Shown here in pieces: positions 10,901-19,949 of a stretch of DNA of 45,104 nucleotides; positions within the stretch are counted from its first letter, which is position 1; each line of letters starts with the position of its first letter. Source of the DNA: Gilliamella sp. Choc5-1. Lineage in GTDB: Bacteria > Pseudomonadota > Gammaproteobacteria > Enterobacterales > Orbaceae. Location: NCBI RefSeq assembly GCF_001690595.1, contig NZ_LZHH01000115.1, forward strand, positions 1 to 45,104. The letters are read 5' to 3'. The notes under the pieces are model-generated. The model saw only the letters and a program-made list of their open reading frames with translations, was not told where the DNA came from and ran no database searches. Made by a program: the position numbers and the translations under genes.

Positions 10901-12401
10901 CTTTAGCTATGAAGACTCGGCAGGTATGTTAAATGAAAATAGTGATTTAAATGAAAAATTACGTTCTCGCTTAGAAATCGTCGAAACTCAAAGAACTGAA
11001 GCTCGCAGCCAGATGCAACAGTATCAAGACAAATACAATCAATATAATCAAACGCTAGCTTCGCTTAAAAGTGCATTTGAAACCAAGCGCGATATGTTGC
11101 ATGAGCTACAAAAAGAAATTGAACAAATTGGGGTAAAAGCCGATGCGATCACTGAAGAACGTGCTCGATTACGTCGTGATGAAATCCATCAAAAATTAAA
11201 TAACAATCGTCAACATTGTACATCGCTTGAAAAGCAACTCATTATGTGCGAAAGCGAAATGACACAATTGCAAAAACGGCTAACTCAAACACTGCGAGAT
11301 TATAAGCAACTACGCGAACAAGTAGTGCAAGCCAAAGCGGGTTGGTGTTTAGTTTTAAGGCTTGTTAAAGAAAATAGTGTTGAACGGCGTTTACATCGAC
11401 GTGAACTTGCCTATTTAAGTGCGGATGAATTGCGCTCAATGTCAGATAAAGCATTAGGTTCCTTACGTTTAGCTGTTAATGACAATGAACATTTGCGGGA
11501 TGTATTAAGACTATCAGAAGATCCAAAACGCCCAGAACGTAAAATCCAATTCTATATCGCTGTTTACGCACATTTGCGTGAACGGATTCGCCAGGATATT
11601 GTTAAAACTGACGATCCAATTGAAGCCATTGAACAGATGGAAATTGAATTGTCACGCTTAACAGAAGAACTCACTTCGCGTGAACAGCAACTGGCAATTA
11701 GCTCGAAGAGTGTATCGAATATTATTCGTAAAACCATACAGCGCGAACAAAATCGTATTCGTATGCTTAACCAAGGATTACAAGCAGTGGCATTTGGTCA
11801 AGTTAATGGCGTGCGTTTAAATGTCAATGTTCGCGAAGCTCATTCAACTCTTTTAGCTGCACTTGCCGATGAGCAAAATGAACATCAAGATCTATTTAGT
11901 AATAATCGTATTACCTTCTCAGAAGCGTTAGCTAAACTCTATCAACGTTTAAATCCACATATTGATATGGGACAACGAACTGCTCAAAATATTGGTGAAG
12001 AACTGCTAGATTATCGAAATTATCTTGAAATGGATGTTGAGGTGAATCGAGGTGCAGATGGTTGGTTACGTGCTGAAAGCGGTGCATTATCAACGGGTGA
12101 AGCAATTGGTACAGGTATGTCAATTTTACTTATGGTGATTCAAAGTTGGGAAGAAGAATCCAAACGACTTCGGAATAAAGATATTTTGCCATGTCGTCTA
12201 CTATTCTTAGACGAAGCAGCTCGACTAGATGCCAAATCAATTGCAACACTATTTGAACTTTGTGAACGATTAGAAATGCAATTAATCATTGCCGCCCCTG
12301 AAAACATCAGTCCTGAAAAAGGAACAACCTATAAACTAGTACGTAAAGTTATTAATAACCAAGAACATGTGCATGTGGTTGGTTTGAAAGGCTTTGCGTA
12401 A
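7983..12401 (+). CDS. mukB: Chromosome partition protein MukB (SMC-like condensin ATPase)
   Basis: MukB is the SMC-like motor of MukBEF. The 1472 residues (E. coli 1486) show the full layout. The N-terminal head carries Walker A GNGAGKST (35-42). Long coiled coils flank the central hinge (around 660-790, with [19 protein letters not shown]). The C-terminal head has the signature region [13 protein letters not shown] (about 1366) and Walker [12 protein letters not shown] (about 1405). The coding sequence is intact, with no frameshift. The ribosome binding site GAGGAG lies within the end of mukE. A symmetrical hairpin follows the stop. Confidence 0.98.
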   Translation: MIGHGKFHSLTLINWNGFFARTFELDQLVTTLSGGNGAGKSTTMAAFVTALIPDLTLLHFRNTTEAGATSGSRDKGLHGKLKPGVCYSMLDVINSRNQRIICGVRLQQVAGRDKKVDIKPFLLQGLSISVSPTELVTERLNDKQARILSLPELKDKAESMEGIIFKQFNSITDYHSVMFDFGILPKRLRSPSDRSKYYRLIEASLYGGISSAITRSLRDYLLPENSGVRKAFQDMEAALRENRMTLEAIRVTQSDRDLFKHLITESTNYVAADYMRHNNERRVHIESVLGLRRDMFKTQDLLISNQYRQVEMAKELKEHQDAQSDLETDLQAANDHLNLVQTALRQQEKIDRYQADLDDLNLKLEEQNEVVLEANEQYQTYREQVEQTEQEVDEIKTQLADYQQALDVQQTRAIQYQQALQALKNAQSLCQLPKLGISNIENHYELFEEKQKEITEQVLELEQKLSVSDAAINQFDRAYQLVIKLVGDVTRSDAFAAAKEALRQWPSQCYQAEQAEHLQLQLDELEQRFFEQKEAESLLTQFCKRIERQVNYDELDDFKQELELQLDETAERANESSEKRIEFRQELEQIQSKIADYRQKAPLWLKAQDALIALQEQTSEQFNNSQDVTQHMQKLLEKERILVTERDQISFRRNQLDVQIEQLNQPSGVDDGRLSSLAERFNGVLLSEIYEDVTIDDAPYFSALYGPSRQAIVVPDLSLVKQQLENLTASDEDYPEDIYFIEGDPSSFDDSVFDCEEMNKAVLVKTGDRQWRFSSFPKVPLFGRAAREIHLEKLSAERDELHERYATISFDLQKLQRIEQNVGQFIGQHLGVAFDIDPEAEAQKLTTRRTEIERQLSSQESIDKQNQQQVTNCKEQLATINRLVAQMHLLADDDLADRIDDLREQVAQAQESAQYVSRNGNTVSELEPILAVLQSDPEQNEVLREQYNTVKAQQQTIRQQVFALTEVMQRRAHFSYEDSAGMLNENSDLNEKLRSRLEIVETQRTEARSQMQQYQDKYNQYNQTLASLKSAFETKRDMLHELQKEIEQIGVKADAITEERARLRRDEIHQKLNNNRQHCTSLEKQLIMCESEMTQLQKRLTQTLRDYKQLREQVVQAKAGWCLVLRLVKENSVERRLHRRELAYLSADELRSMSDKALGSLRLAVNDNEHLRDVLRLSEDPKRPERKIQFYIAVYAHLRERIRQDIVKTDDPIEAIEQMEIELSRLTEELTSREQQLAISSKSVSNIIRKTIQREQNRIRMLNQGLQAVAFGQVNGVRLNVNVREAHSTLLAALADEQNEHQDLFSNNRITFSEALAKLYQRLNPHIDMGQRTAQNIGEELLDYRNYLEMDVEVNRGADGWLRAESGALSTGEAIGTGMSILLMVIQSWEEESKRLRNKDILPCRLLFLDEAARLDAKSIATLFELCERLEMQLIIAAPENISPEKGTTYKLVRKVINNQEHVHVVGLKGFA

Positions 12402-12424
12402 TATTCTATTATTTTTGCTTTTTC

Positions 12425-12440
12425 GCCGACAATTGTCGGC
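12425..12440 (+). terminator. Hairpin after mukB, putative terminator
   Basis: GCCGAC-AATT-GTCGGC is a perfect 6-bp stem 24 bp after the mukB stop, followed by TAAATTTT. It lies between convergent mukB and the lemA-like gene. The T-tract is short, so termination strength is uncertain. Confidence 0.5.
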
Positions 12441-12537
12441 TAAATTTTGGTTGAAAATACAAACAAACTATGAGTTTCTTAAATTCAGTTAAATTATATA
12501 AAAAGAAGACCTAATCGATAAATTAAGAAATTACTGA

Positions 12538-13182
12538 TTATTCTTGCTGGTTCGTCTCTTGACTCTTGTGCTCTTTCGGGTCTTTAATTTTTTTTACATT
12601 TTCAGTTGCTACAGATGCCATTCTACCCATAGTGTCCCTTAAAATTTTGCCATCATCAGTTTTAAATGATGGAAGTTGCTCTATTCCATTTTCATCTACT
12701 TCAAAATAGGTGGCTTCAACAAAACCAAGTTTACTTGCATAAAATAAATGAGGAATACTACCACGGGTTGAATTATAAATTTGAACAGCAGCGTTATAAG
12801 CCTCTCTTCTTTCTAAAATAGTATTTTCAATTTCATCAAGCTGTGTCATCAATTGTTGATAAGTTGAATTCGCTTTTAAATCAGGAAAACGGTTAGCCAT
12901 CATCTGGATATTGCCTATAATACGTGATGTTTGAGAGGATGTAATATTTGCATTAGAAACACTATCACTCTCAGTAATAGTGAAATGAGCTAACTTTTCG
13001 TGATCACCATAATTAGATGCTATATCAGACAGTCTTTGTGCTATATCATGTCTTTTCTTTATTGTTACATAAATATTTGATTGTTTTTGTTTAACATTTT
13101 CAGCTAAATGTCTAAGCTTATTGTATGCAAAAAATAACCAAATTAAAGCTATAATTAATACTAGGAGAAAATTTATTAACAT
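12538..13182 (-). CDS. LemA family protein
   Basis: This 214-residue protein has one N-terminal membrane helix (about residues 2-20, LINFLLVLIIALIWLFFAY) followed by a long helical domain. Family marks include NIYVTIKKRHD near the start, MMANRFPDLKAN in the middle and the conserved pair YNSTRGSIPHLF and LGFVEATYFEVDE. LemA proteins are membrane-anchored helical bundles of unsettled function, so no reaction is assigned. The C-terminal 30 residues are charged and variable. It is transcribed alone, convergent with mukB and divergent from the DciA-like gene. Confidence 0.85.
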   Translation of the reverse strand: MLINFLLVLIIALIWLFFAYNKLRHLAENVKQKQSNIYVTIKKRHDIAQRLSDIASNYGDHEKLAHFTITESDSVSNANITSSQTSRIIGNIQMMANRFPDLKANSTYQQLMTQLDEIENTILERREAYNAAVQIYNSTRGSIPHLFYASKLGFVEATYFEVDENGIEQLPSFKTDDGKILRDTMGRMASVATENVKKIKDPKEHKSQETNQQE

Positions 13183-13617
13183 AAAGTAAAAAATTCCTTA
13201 TAATTAAATTTCTATATTTTTATTGTTTGACATATTACATAAAAAGGGTGGGCCAAAATTTTTTGTTGTTTATTGGTCTCTAATAGGTTATTTATGATTC
13301 AATTGTAGTGTATATTTTTATAGCTCTTTATGTATATATCCCTGATTTTATTTAGCTAACATATTTAAAATAATTGCAAGCAAGCTAAATTTTACGTTAA
13401 CATAAATTTATTCATTTTTCAATTCATTATAAAATGGTAAGTTATTTTTAGACGTTGTAGAAATTACGCTAATCTTGTAAAAAGGTGTTTATCAAATTGT
13501 AAATAAAGTTTTTCAATAAGACTTTTACCTATAAATAAGATAAATTATTATACTATCCATTCTTTTAGTTTTTTAGAAAATAACATTTATTTTTCAAAAA
13601 GGAGAGGTAGCTAAAAT
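13183..13617 (+). other. Intergenic region, lemA-like to dciA-like (435 bp)
   Basis: This very AT-rich spacer lies between divergent genes. I see no ORF of useful size, RNA gene or repeat. The only clear signal is the ribosome binding site GGAGAGG at its right end, before the ATG at 13618. Promoters must lie here but no box pair stands out. Confidence 0.6.
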
Positions 13618-14079
13618 ATGCGTTATAACGAGCCACAAATGCTAACGTCAATAGTGACGCATGCCTCTTGTTTGTCTAAAATTCAAGATAGAACTAATGC
13701 ATTAAAAACATTATCTAAAGTGGTTAATGATTTATTACCCTCACCGCTGAGTGAACAATGTCGTGTAGCTAATTATCGCCAAGGCATCTTAATTTTAGAA
13801 GTAAGTACCGCTGGCTGGCTGACTAGATTGAAATATGAACAAAGCAATTTAATCTCAGAGATACGAAAAACTGTTTTGACATCCCTGTCATCTATTCAAT
13901 ATTTGATTAATCCAAATATAGCGGTAAAGTTATCACAGCGGCAATTCCAAACATCTAATTCATCGTTAGCTTCTAGTGCGATGACAATTAAAAGTTCAAT
14001 GCTTTTATATGCATTAGCAGAAAATGCACCAAACAAGTTAAAAAAACAATTGATAAAACTTGCCAACCATGCAAAATAA
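13618..14079 (+). CDS. dciA: DUF721 / DciA-like protein (putative helicase-loading factor)
   Basis: A 153-residue protein. Residues about 25-105 match the DUF721 fold: a helix (LKTLSKVVNDLLPSPLSEQC), then strands carrying the typical GILILEVSTAGWLTRLKYE, then a helix and a final strand. In bacteria without the phage-derived DnaC/DnaI loaders, DciA delivers the replicative helicase DnaB. In gammaproteobacteria that have DnaC the gene is usually missing or altered. The C-terminal 45 residues are serine- and lysine-rich. It has a strong ribosome binding site and its own upstream region, and it lies 52 bp before yhcB. The family is fairly sure; the loading role is inferred. Confidence 0.7.
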   Translation: MRYNEPQMLTSIVTHASCLSKIQDRTNALKTLSKVVNDLLPSPLSEQCRVANYRQGILILEVSTAGWLTRLKYEQSNLISEIRKTVLTSLSSIQYLINPNIAVKLSQRQFQTSNSSLASSAMTIKSSMLLYALAENAPNKLKKQLIKLANHAK

Positions 14080-14131
14080 GAACTGATAACAATACATTAA
14101 TTTTATATCTTAAAGATACAAGGAGTGAGTT

Positions 14132-14536
14132 ATGGATAAACATATGTTTATTTATCTTATAATTGGGTTAGTAATTGGCTTTATTTTAGGCTACATTTTT
14201 ATGAATATTATTAGTCCTAAGGCTCGTAAATATGCGAAAATTAAACAGGAGCTAGATCAAACAAAGGATGAATTAGTTGAACAAAAACAAATGATTGCCA
14301 AACATTTTTCTCACAGTGCGGAAATATTGGATAATATGGCAAAAGAGTTTCGCCGTCTTTATCAACATATGGCTGAGAATTCTACTCAATTTATTCATAG
14401 TGATAAAGGATCATCTTTGGATTTTGACTCTACCTCTGATTCAGATGAGTCAAAAGAAGCTATGCTTGATAAGCAACCAAGAGATTATTCAGATAATTCA
14501 TCTGGCTTATTTAAAACAGATGAAAACAAATCTTAA
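14132..14536 (+). CDS. yhcB: YhcB/ZapG family inner-membrane protein
   Basis: This 134-residue protein has a single N-terminal membrane helix (FIYLIIGLVIGFILGYIFM). A coiled coil follows (about 30-65) with the family stretch MIAKHFSHSAEILDNMAKEF and RRLYQHMAENS. The tail is acidic and disordered. It matches YhcB (ZapG, DUF1043), a membrane protein linked to cell shape and division. Its place directly upstream of degQ-degS is the same as in E. coli. The ribosome binding site AAGGAG precedes ATG 14132. Confidence 0.9.
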   Translation: MDKHMFIYLIIGLVIGFILGYIFMNIISPKARKYAKIKQELDQTKDELVEQKQMIAKHFSHSAEILDNMAKEFRRLYQHMAENSTQFIHSDKGSSLDFDSTSDSDESKEAMLDKQPRDYSDNSSGLFKTDENKS

Positions 14537-14627
14537 CTAAGATTAACTGTGGTAATTTTATTTGCCATTAACTAATGGCAAAATATTTTTATAGAGATTA
14601 ATTTTTTGTAAAAGTGAGAGTTATAAA

Positions 14628-16001
14628 ATGATTGATTCATTAAAAAAACAAAAAAAATTGTTAAGTATTATAGCATTAAGTTTAGGATTGAGTTTGTCCG
14701 CTCTTCCAAATGCTTTTGCTTCTTTTCCTCCTATCTCAACTGATAATAATGTACAGCAACCAAGTTTAGCCCCTATGCTTGAAACAGTATTACCTTCAGT
14801 TGTTAGTATTAAGGTTGAAGGTACTGCACAAATGCAAAACAATATGCCAGAGGAATTTAGACGATTTTTTGGTTATCCGGATAGTCAATCAAGGGCTTTT
14901 TCAGGCTTGGGATCAGGTGTGATTATTGATGCAGAAAAAGGCTATGTGGTCACCAATAATCATGTTATTGATAATGCTGATAAAATAACAGTTTCATTAA
15001 ATGATGGTCATGAATATAAAGCAAAACTTATTGGTAAAGATCCACAAAGTGATATAGCTTTACTTAAACTCGAAGATGCAAAAAAATTAACCGCAATTAA
15101 ACTTGCAGATTCAGATGAGTTACGTGTTGGCGATTACGTTGTTGCAATTGGTAACCCATTTGGTATTGGTCAAACAGTTACTTCTGGAATCATTTCAGCG
15201 CTTGCTCGAACAGGGCTTAATATGAATGGTTTTGAGAATTTTATCCAAACTGATGCATCAATTAATCAGGGTAACTCAGGTGGTGCGTTGGTCAACTTGA
15301 ATGGTGAGTTAGTTGGTGTAAATACCGCAATTATTGCTCCTAGCGGAGGTAATGTTGGTATCGGTTTTGCAATCCCAAGTAATATGGTAAAAAATCTAAC
15401 TTCTCAACTTATTGAATATGGTGAAGTGAAACGTGGTGTACTTGGTATAAAAGGTAATGAGTTAACTTCTGATATTGCAAAAGCATTTGGTTTAGATATT
15501 CAAAAAGGCGCATTTGTTAGTGAAGTTCTTGATGATTCAGCAGCAAAAGTGGCTGGAATTAAGTCAGGAGACGTTATCGTTTCAATGGATGGTAAGCCAG
15601 TGGATAGTTTTGCTGAATTGCGTGCTAAAATTGCAACAACGGGTGCAGGCAGAACGGTAAAATTAGGATTAATTCGAGACGGTAAAGAGATAACAGTTGA
15701 TGTTAAATTGAAAAATAGTGACGAAACCACAACTGAAGCAAAATCATTGCATTCTGCTCTTGATGGTGCAACGCTTATCAATGGCGAAATTAAAGGACAA
15801 AAAGGGGTATTAATAGAAAATATTGCTAAAAATTCCTCTGCATCTCGACTCAGCCTACAAGAGGGTGATCTTATTATTGGTGTTAATAAAGAACGAGTAA
15901 CAAATATTACAGATCTTCGTAAAATTATTGAGAGTAGCCCATCGGTAATTGCATTGAATATAATTCGTGGTGATAGTCGTTTATATTTAATTTTACGCTA
16001 A
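14628..16001 (+). CDS. degQ: Periplasmic serine endoprotease DegQ (Do family)
   Basis: DegQ is a periplasmic chaperone-protease that degrades misfolded envelope proteins. The 457 residues begin with a signal peptide (positive KKQKK, hydrophobic core, likely cleavage after AFA at about residue 31). The trypsin-like domain carries the triad H112 (NNHVID), D142 (SDIALLK) and S217 (GNSGGALV). Two PDZ domains follow, with peptide-binding regions near KRGVLGI and GVLIENI. The length fits DegQ (455 in E. coli) rather than the longer-looped DegP. It lies upstream of degS, 112 bp away with a stable hairpin between. Confidence 0.93.
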   Translation: MIDSLKKQKKLLSIIALSLGLSLSALPNAFASFPPISTDNNVQQPSLAPMLETVLPSVVSIKVEGTAQMQNNMPEEFRRFFGYPDSQSRAFSGLGSGVIIDAEKGYVVTNNHVIDNADKITVSLNDGHEYKAKLIGKDPQSDIALLKLEDAKKLTAIKLADSDELRVGDYVVAIGNPFGIGQTVTSGIISALARTGLNMNGFENFIQTDASINQGNSGGALVNLNGELVGVNTAIIAPSGGNVGIGFAIPSNMVKNLTSQLIEYGEVKRGVLGIKGNELTSDIAKAFGLDIQKGAFVSEVLDDSAAKVAGIKSGDVIVSMDGKPVDSFAELRAKIATTGAGRTVKLGLIRDGKEITVDVKLKNSDETTTEAKSLHSALDGATLINGEIKGQKGVLIENIAKNSSASRLSLQEGDLIIGVNKERVTNITDLRKIIESSPSVIALNIIRGDSRLYLILR

Positions 16002-16019
16002 TTAACTTATTTTTATATT

Positions 16020-16039
16020 GTCGATGCTTTAGCATCGAC
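16020..16039. other. Stable hairpin between degQ and degS
   Basis: GTCGATGC-TTTA-GCATCGAC is a perfect 8-bp stem. It has T-rich DNA before it and AAAAA after it on the plus strand, so it lacks the U-tract of an intrinsic terminator on either strand. It could protect the degQ mRNA 3' end or limit read-through into degS. Confidence 0.5.
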
Positions 16040-16113
16040 AAAAACTCCAATTTTAACCTTTATACTTATGTGTTAAAATCTTTGCTATTCATCCCATTAT
16101 AACTCTAAAATTA

Positions 16114-17166
16114 ATGCTCAAAAAAATTCTATGGCCAATCTTAATTGGTGCTGTTTTAGCTATTGTTTTATTGATTATTTTCCCATCTTTACAAAAAGGA
16201 ACTCAATCAGATTTTCCAAACTCAATTTTTAGTGATAACCCATTAAGTTATTCTAGTGCTGTTAAAATTGCAGCCCCTGCTGTAGTTAATATTTATAGTC
16301 GCTCAATTAATTCTTTATCTCAAGGAGCACAAAATAGTGCAATAACTCCGCTTGGTTCTGGGGTAATTATGAGTAAGCAGGGATATATTGTGACTAATTA
16401 CCATGTTATAGATGGTGCAGAACAAATTATTGTTGCATTACAAGATGGACGAATTTTTGAAGCACTGCCTGTTGGTTCTGATAAGCTAGTGGATATTGCG
16501 GTGTTAAAAATTGAAGCAACTAATCTTCCAACTATATCCATAAACCTGAAACGTGAACCAAAGATTGGTGATGTGGTTTTAGCAATAGGTAATCCTTACA
16601 ATATAGGTCAAACCATTACACAAGGCATTATTAGTGCCACTGGTCGTGATGGGTTAAGTCCTTATCGAAGACAAAATTTTATTCAAACTGATGCATCAAT
16701 AAATCATGGTAATTCTGGCGGAGCACTAGTTAATACCAAAGGCGAATTAATGGGGATTAATACTCTCTCCTTTGCAAAAAATTTAGGGAACGATGTTCCA
16801 GAAGGTATTGGATTTGCGATTCCAACTTCTTTAGCTGTAAAAATTATGAATAAATTAATCCAAGATGGAAAAATTATTCGTGGTTATATTGGGATTGATG
16901 GTTTAGAGTTTGCGCCAACTCAAAATCCAAGTGATATACCGGTGGTATTAGGTATTTTAGTCACCAATACTGAAGGTCCTTCGTTACAAGCAGGCGTACA
17001 AACAAATGATATCTTGATTATGGTAAATAACAAACCCGTTAAATCAATAGTTGAAACAATGGATGAAATTGCTGAGTTGAAACCTGGCACAACAGTCCCC
17101 ATTATTGTATTGCGAAATGGTGAAAAAGTTGAGTTACAAGTAACAATAGGACAGTTACCTGTTTAA
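16114..17166 (+). CDS. degS: Site-1 protease DegS (sigma-E stress sensor)
   Basis: DegS is an inner-membrane-anchored periplasmic protease. On sensing unfolded outer-membrane porins it cleaves RseA and so releases sigma-E. The 350 residues have an N-terminal anchor helix (ILIGAVLAIVLLIIF) instead of a cleaved signal, the triad H97, D127 and S201 (GNSGGALV), almost the E. coli numbering, and a single C-terminal PDZ domain (about 255-345). It starts at ATG 16114 with no good Shine-Dalgarno. It follows degQ as in enterobacteria. rseA and rpoE are not in the window. Confidence 0.93.
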   Translation: MLKKILWPILIGAVLAIVLLIIFPSLQKGTQSDFPNSIFSDNPLSYSSAVKIAAPAVVNIYSRSINSLSQGAQNSAITPLGSGVIMSKQGYIVTNYHVIDGAEQIIVALQDGRIFEALPVGSDKLVDIAVLKIEATNLPTISINLKREPKIGDVVLAIGNPYNIGQTITQGIISATGRDGLSPYRRQNFIQTDASINHGNSGGALVNTKGELMGINTLSFAKNLGNDVPEGIGFAIPTSLAVKIMNKLIQDGKIIRGYIGIDGLEFAPTQNPSDIPVVLGILVTNTEGPSLQAGVQTNDILIMVNNKPVKSIVETMDEIAELKPGTTVPIIVLRNGEKVELQVTIGQLPV

Positions 17167-17307
17167 TTATCCTTTTGTAGCTTGATTATTTAACCTTTAA
17201 GGCATATAATTTGCAGCCTTATCATGTTTTTTAGCCCTCGTATGGTGTATAGATTTTGCTTTTATAGCCATTTATATAGCGATACGAACAAACTTTAGAG
17301 GTTTATT

Positions 17308-17523
17308 ATGAAAGAAGGTATCCATCCAGAATATACTGCAATTAATGCAACTTGCTCTTGCGGTAACGTAATTAAAACTCATTCAACTATTGGTCATGAT
17401 ATTCATCTTGACGTATGTGGTGAATGCCATCCGTTTTATACAGGTAAACAACGTGATGTTGCAACTGGCGGACGTGTAGATAAATTTAAACAACGTTTTG
17501 CTATGGTTGGCGGTAAAAAATAA
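17308..17523 (+). CDS. rpmE: 50S ribosomal protein L31 (zinc-binding type)
   Basis: This 71-residue L31 begins [20 protein letters not shown]. Four cysteines (C16, C18, C37, C40) form the zinc site, so this is the zinc-containing paralogue that is replaced by RpmE2 under zinc starvation. It has its own ribosome binding site (AGAGG) and ends at a strong bidirectional terminator before convergent metJ. The rpmE-metJ-metB neighbourhood resembles the enterobacterial arrangement. Confidence 0.97.
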   Translation: MKEGIHPEYTAINATCSCGNVIKTHSTIGHDIHLDVCGECHPFYTGKQRDVATGGRVDKFKQRFAMVGGKK

Positions 17524-17542
17524 TATTGCGATAAGCAAAAAT

Positions 17543-17567
17543 AAAAAGGCGCTTAATGTGCCTTTTT
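17543..17567. terminator. Bidirectional terminator between rpmE and metJ
   Basis: AAAAAGGC at 17543-17550 pairs with GCCTTTTT at 17560-17567 and is followed by ATTTTT. A/T runs on both sides of the stem suit termination in both directions between these convergent genes. Confidence 0.85.
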
Positions 17568-17600
17568 ATTTTTAAGAAAAAATTATTGAAAAATAACCTT

Positions 17601-17918
17601 TTATTCATCAATTAAATCTGGGGCGATACCTAGATTTCGCATTATTTTTTGTGTTTTCATCGGAATACCATCTTCTCGGTCTTTTTGCAAATCTTCATCA
17701 CCAGGTAAAGGTTGACCTGTGTAAGCATGAAGAAAAGCTTCACATAATAATTCACTATTTGTTGCGTGACGCAAATTATTCACTTGTCTGCGAGTACGCT
17801 CATCAGTTAGTATTTTTAATACTTTAAGTGGAATTGACACTGTGATTTTTTTTACCTGTTCACTTTTTTTACCATGCTCTGCATAAGGGCTTATGTATTC
17901 GCCGTTCCATTCCATCAT
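17601..17918 (-). CDS. metJ: Methionine repressor MetJ
   Basis: MetJ is a ribbon-helix-helix repressor that binds tandem met boxes with S-adenosylmethionine as corepressor. The 105 residues equal the E. coli length. The beta-ribbon and helices are almost unchanged ([33 protein letters not shown]). Divergence is confined to the C-terminal 30 residues. Two consecutive ATGs lie at 17918 and 17915; the first fits the E. coli N-terminus. It is divergent from metB, and the shared control region holds four met boxes, which implies autoregulation. Confidence 0.97.
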   Translation of the reverse strand: MMEWNGEYISPYAEHGKKSEQVKKITVSIPLKVLKILTDERTRRQVNNLRHATNSELLCEAFLHAYTGQPLPGDEDLQKDREDGIPMKTQKIMRNLGIAPDLIDE

Positions 17919-17993
17919 TGTTCACCAAAATTACATCACAAATAATGTGAGTAATTTTATCTTTTTTTTCAGATTACTGCAATCTACACATCA

Positions 17994-18025
17994 AGACAGT
18001 TAGACGTCTAGACATGTTGACGTCT
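17994..18025. promoter_or_regulatory. Four tandem met boxes (MetJ operator)
   Basis: Four contiguous 8-bp units against the consensus AGACGTCT: AGACAGTT (17994-18001), AGACGTCT (18002-18009, perfect), AGACATGT (18010-18017) and TGACGTCT (18018-18025). They sit in the metJ-metB divergent region. The fourth box overlaps the metB -35 element, so MetJ would block RNA polymerase directly. Confidence 0.92.
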
Positions 18026-18044
18026 TTTTTTTATGTGTTATGCT
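18017..18044 (+). promoter_or_regulatory. metB promoter
   Basis: -35 TTGACG (18017-18022) and -10 TATGCT (18039-18044) are spaced by 16 bp. The -35 lies inside the met-box array. The ATG of metB follows about 48 bp downstream of the -10. Confidence 0.6.
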
Positions 18045-18092
18045 TAAAGGACTAATCTTATATTAAATAAAATATTGTTTGAGGGCATTATC

Positions 18093-19259
18093 ATGACTAT
18101 TCAAACTGAAAACTTAAGTCAAGGGACTATTGCTGTTCGCGGTGGATTAAATACTGATGATCAATATGGCAGTGTTGTTCCCGTTATTACTCCATCTACT
18201 TGTTATCGCTATGAAGCATTTGCTAAACCAAGAGAGTTTGACTACGCTCGAAAAGCGAATCCTAGCCGTCGCTTGGTAGAGCAAACAATTGCTAAACTTG
18301 AAGGTGGTATTGATGCCATTTTAACTAATTGTGGTATGTCGGCGATTCATTTAATCAGTGTTGCATTATTAACGCCTAATGATCTAGTTGTGGCACCACA
18401 TGATTGCTATGGTGGTAGTTACCGGCTTTTTAATAGTTTAAGTCAACGTGGTTATTTTAAAGCCAAATTTGTTGATCAATCCGATCCTATTGCATTAAAA
18501 GAAGCACTTAGTCTGTGCCCTAAATTAGTATTAATTGAAACACCAAGTAATCCTTTATTACGGGTTGTTGATATTCAAGAAATTGCAGAGCAAGCCCATC
18601 AAGTCGGAGCATTAGTTTTAGTCGATAATACCTTTATGACACCGATATTACAAAAGCCTTTGGAGCTTGGTGCTGATATTGTCAGTCATTCTTGTACTAA
18701 ATTTTTAAACGGACATTCAGATTTATTAGCGGGAATTTTAGTCTTTAAAGATCAGCAACTAGCTACAGATGTTTTATGGTGGGCTAATAATATTGGCACG
18801 ATGACATCATCATTTGACAGTTATCTTCTGTTACGTGGATTAAGAACACTATCAGCGCGGATAAAATTACAGCAGGACAATGCACAAAAAGTTGTTGAAT
18901 TTTTAGTTAATCACCCCAAAATAGCTAAAGTTTACCAGCCCTCTTTACCCTCAAACCTTGGGCATGATATAGCAAAAAAACAGCAAAAAGGCTTTGGCTC
19001 ATTACTTAGTTTTGAATTAGTAGGTGATGCTGATACCATGCCAACGTTTTTACAATCGCTTAAAATTTTCACCTTAGCTCAATCACTTGGTGGTGTTGAA
19101 AGTCTTGTATGCCATCCAGCAACGATGACTCACTCAGGCATTAGTGCTGAGGCTCGAAAAACAGCGGGTATTTCCGATCAGTTATTGCGTATTTCTGTTG
19201 GGTTGGAAGATATTGCCGATTTACTTGCTGATTTACAACAAGCATTAGCAAAAGTTTAA
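18093..19259 (+). CDS. metB: Cystathionine gamma-synthase MetB
   Basis: MetB is a PLP enzyme that joins O-succinylhomoserine (or the acetyl ester) and cysteine into cystathionine for methionine synthesis. It is 388 residues (E. coli 386) from ATG 18093, chosen for the GAGGG ribosome binding site. A TTG six codons upstream also lies in frame. Motifs are the APHDCYGGSYRLF segment, VDNTF and the PLP lysine K203 in SHSCTKFLNGHSD, plus the C-terminal SLGGVESL and LLRISVGLED. GHSD and GGVESL fit MetB rather than cystathionine beta-lyase. MetJ controls it through the upstream met boxes. metL is not adjacent, unlike in E. coli. Confidence 0.93.
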   Translation: MTIQTENLSQGTIAVRGGLNTDDQYGSVVPVITPSTCYRYEAFAKPREFDYARKANPSRRLVEQTIAKLEGGIDAILTNCGMSAIHLISVALLTPNDLVVAPHDCYGGSYRLFNSLSQRGYFKAKFVDQSDPIALKEALSLCPKLVLIETPSNPLLRVVDIQEIAEQAHQVGALVLVDNTFMTPILQKPLELGADIVSHSCTKFLNGHSDLLAGILVFKDQQLATDVLWWANNIGTMTSSFDSYLLLRGLRTLSARIKLQQDNAQKVVEFLVNHPKIAKVYQPSLPSNLGHDIAKKQQKGFGSLLSFELVGDADTMPTFLQSLKIFTLAQSLGGVESLVCHPATMTHSGISAEARKTAGISDQLLRISVGLEDIADLLADLQQALAKV

Positions 19260-19285
19260 TTTTTAAGTTTTATCTACAGTTAGCT

Positions 19286-19325
19286 ATTTGGATTAATGAA
19301 ATAGGTTTATTTCGTTAATCCAAAT
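19286..19325 (+). terminator. Terminator of metB
   Basis: A long, nearly perfect stem pairs ATTTGGATTAATGAAATA with the complementary TATTTCGTTAATCCAAAT around a short GGTT loop. It is followed by GTTTTTAT, 26 bp after the metB stop. Confidence 0.8.
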
Positions 19326-19361
19326 GTTTTTATATTCTTTGATATGTAGAAAAACATCGAG

Positions 19362-19931
19362 TTGTTTACACTTCATGATTAAAATAATCCTTTAAACGCA
19401 TAAGGCGTTTTCCCCAAAAATCGTTTTGGACGGTTTAACGGTATTATGAAAGTTAATAAATCTATAATGTTTTGTTTTTTTATAAATTTAAACTGCTAAA
19501 TGTTTGCTAGTTATGCAAATTTTAATTTGAAATACATATTACTCTTTTGATTTTTTTAATCTCCAAACGGTATAGAATCCTGAATATTTTTTACAAAAAT
19601 ATAACCTAAAAAGCGAACAATCGAGTAACTACTCAATAGCGATCACAGCTTACCTAAAAAATTACGTCGTTTATTTTAGTTTTTTATGTTCATCGCAGTA
19701 ATGTTATTTAATGTCATGTGAACTTTTGGGAGTTATAAATAGCATGTTCTAGATAGACGCTTGGCCTCGATATGTCGTATTTTACTAAGATAGATTTTTT
19801 ATAGCGTTTAGCAAATCAGTAGCAGTTATTTTTTTTTATGATATCAGCACCATATTGCTTGTCTGTGATACTGGGGATGTTGTTTTTTTATGTACATTTA
19901 TTACAGTAGTTTCTCTAATTACTGTAAACAA
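19362..19931 (-). mobile_element. Heavily decayed IS481-type relic
   Basis: The ends are TTGTTTACA (19362-19370) and TGTAAACAA (19923-19931), the same inverted repeats as the relic at 41115-41854. The left 75 bp (with AAACGCATAAGGCGTTTTCC) also match that relic's left side. On the minus strand, reading inward from 19900, a corrupted version of the transposase N-terminus can be followed. The interior is shortened and no ORF survives. It fills the 690-bp gap between metB and citX; outside it only the metB terminator is recognisable. Confidence 0.7.
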
Positions 19932-19933
19932 CG
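19901..19933 (+). repeat. IS481-type terminal palindrome, copy 2
   Basis: TTACAGTA and TACTGTAA form 8-bp inverted arms around an 11-bp spacer, then ACAACG. It is the right end of the decayed element and resembles copies at 462-494 and 41825-41856. Confidence 0.6.
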
Positions 19934-19949
19934 TAATTAATTTCTAGGT

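Noticed and set aside
14295-14540. 81-codon frame overlapping yhcB
   Set aside because: It is an out-of-frame shadow of yhcB, whose own frame has the membrane helix, coiled coil and a strong ribosome binding site.
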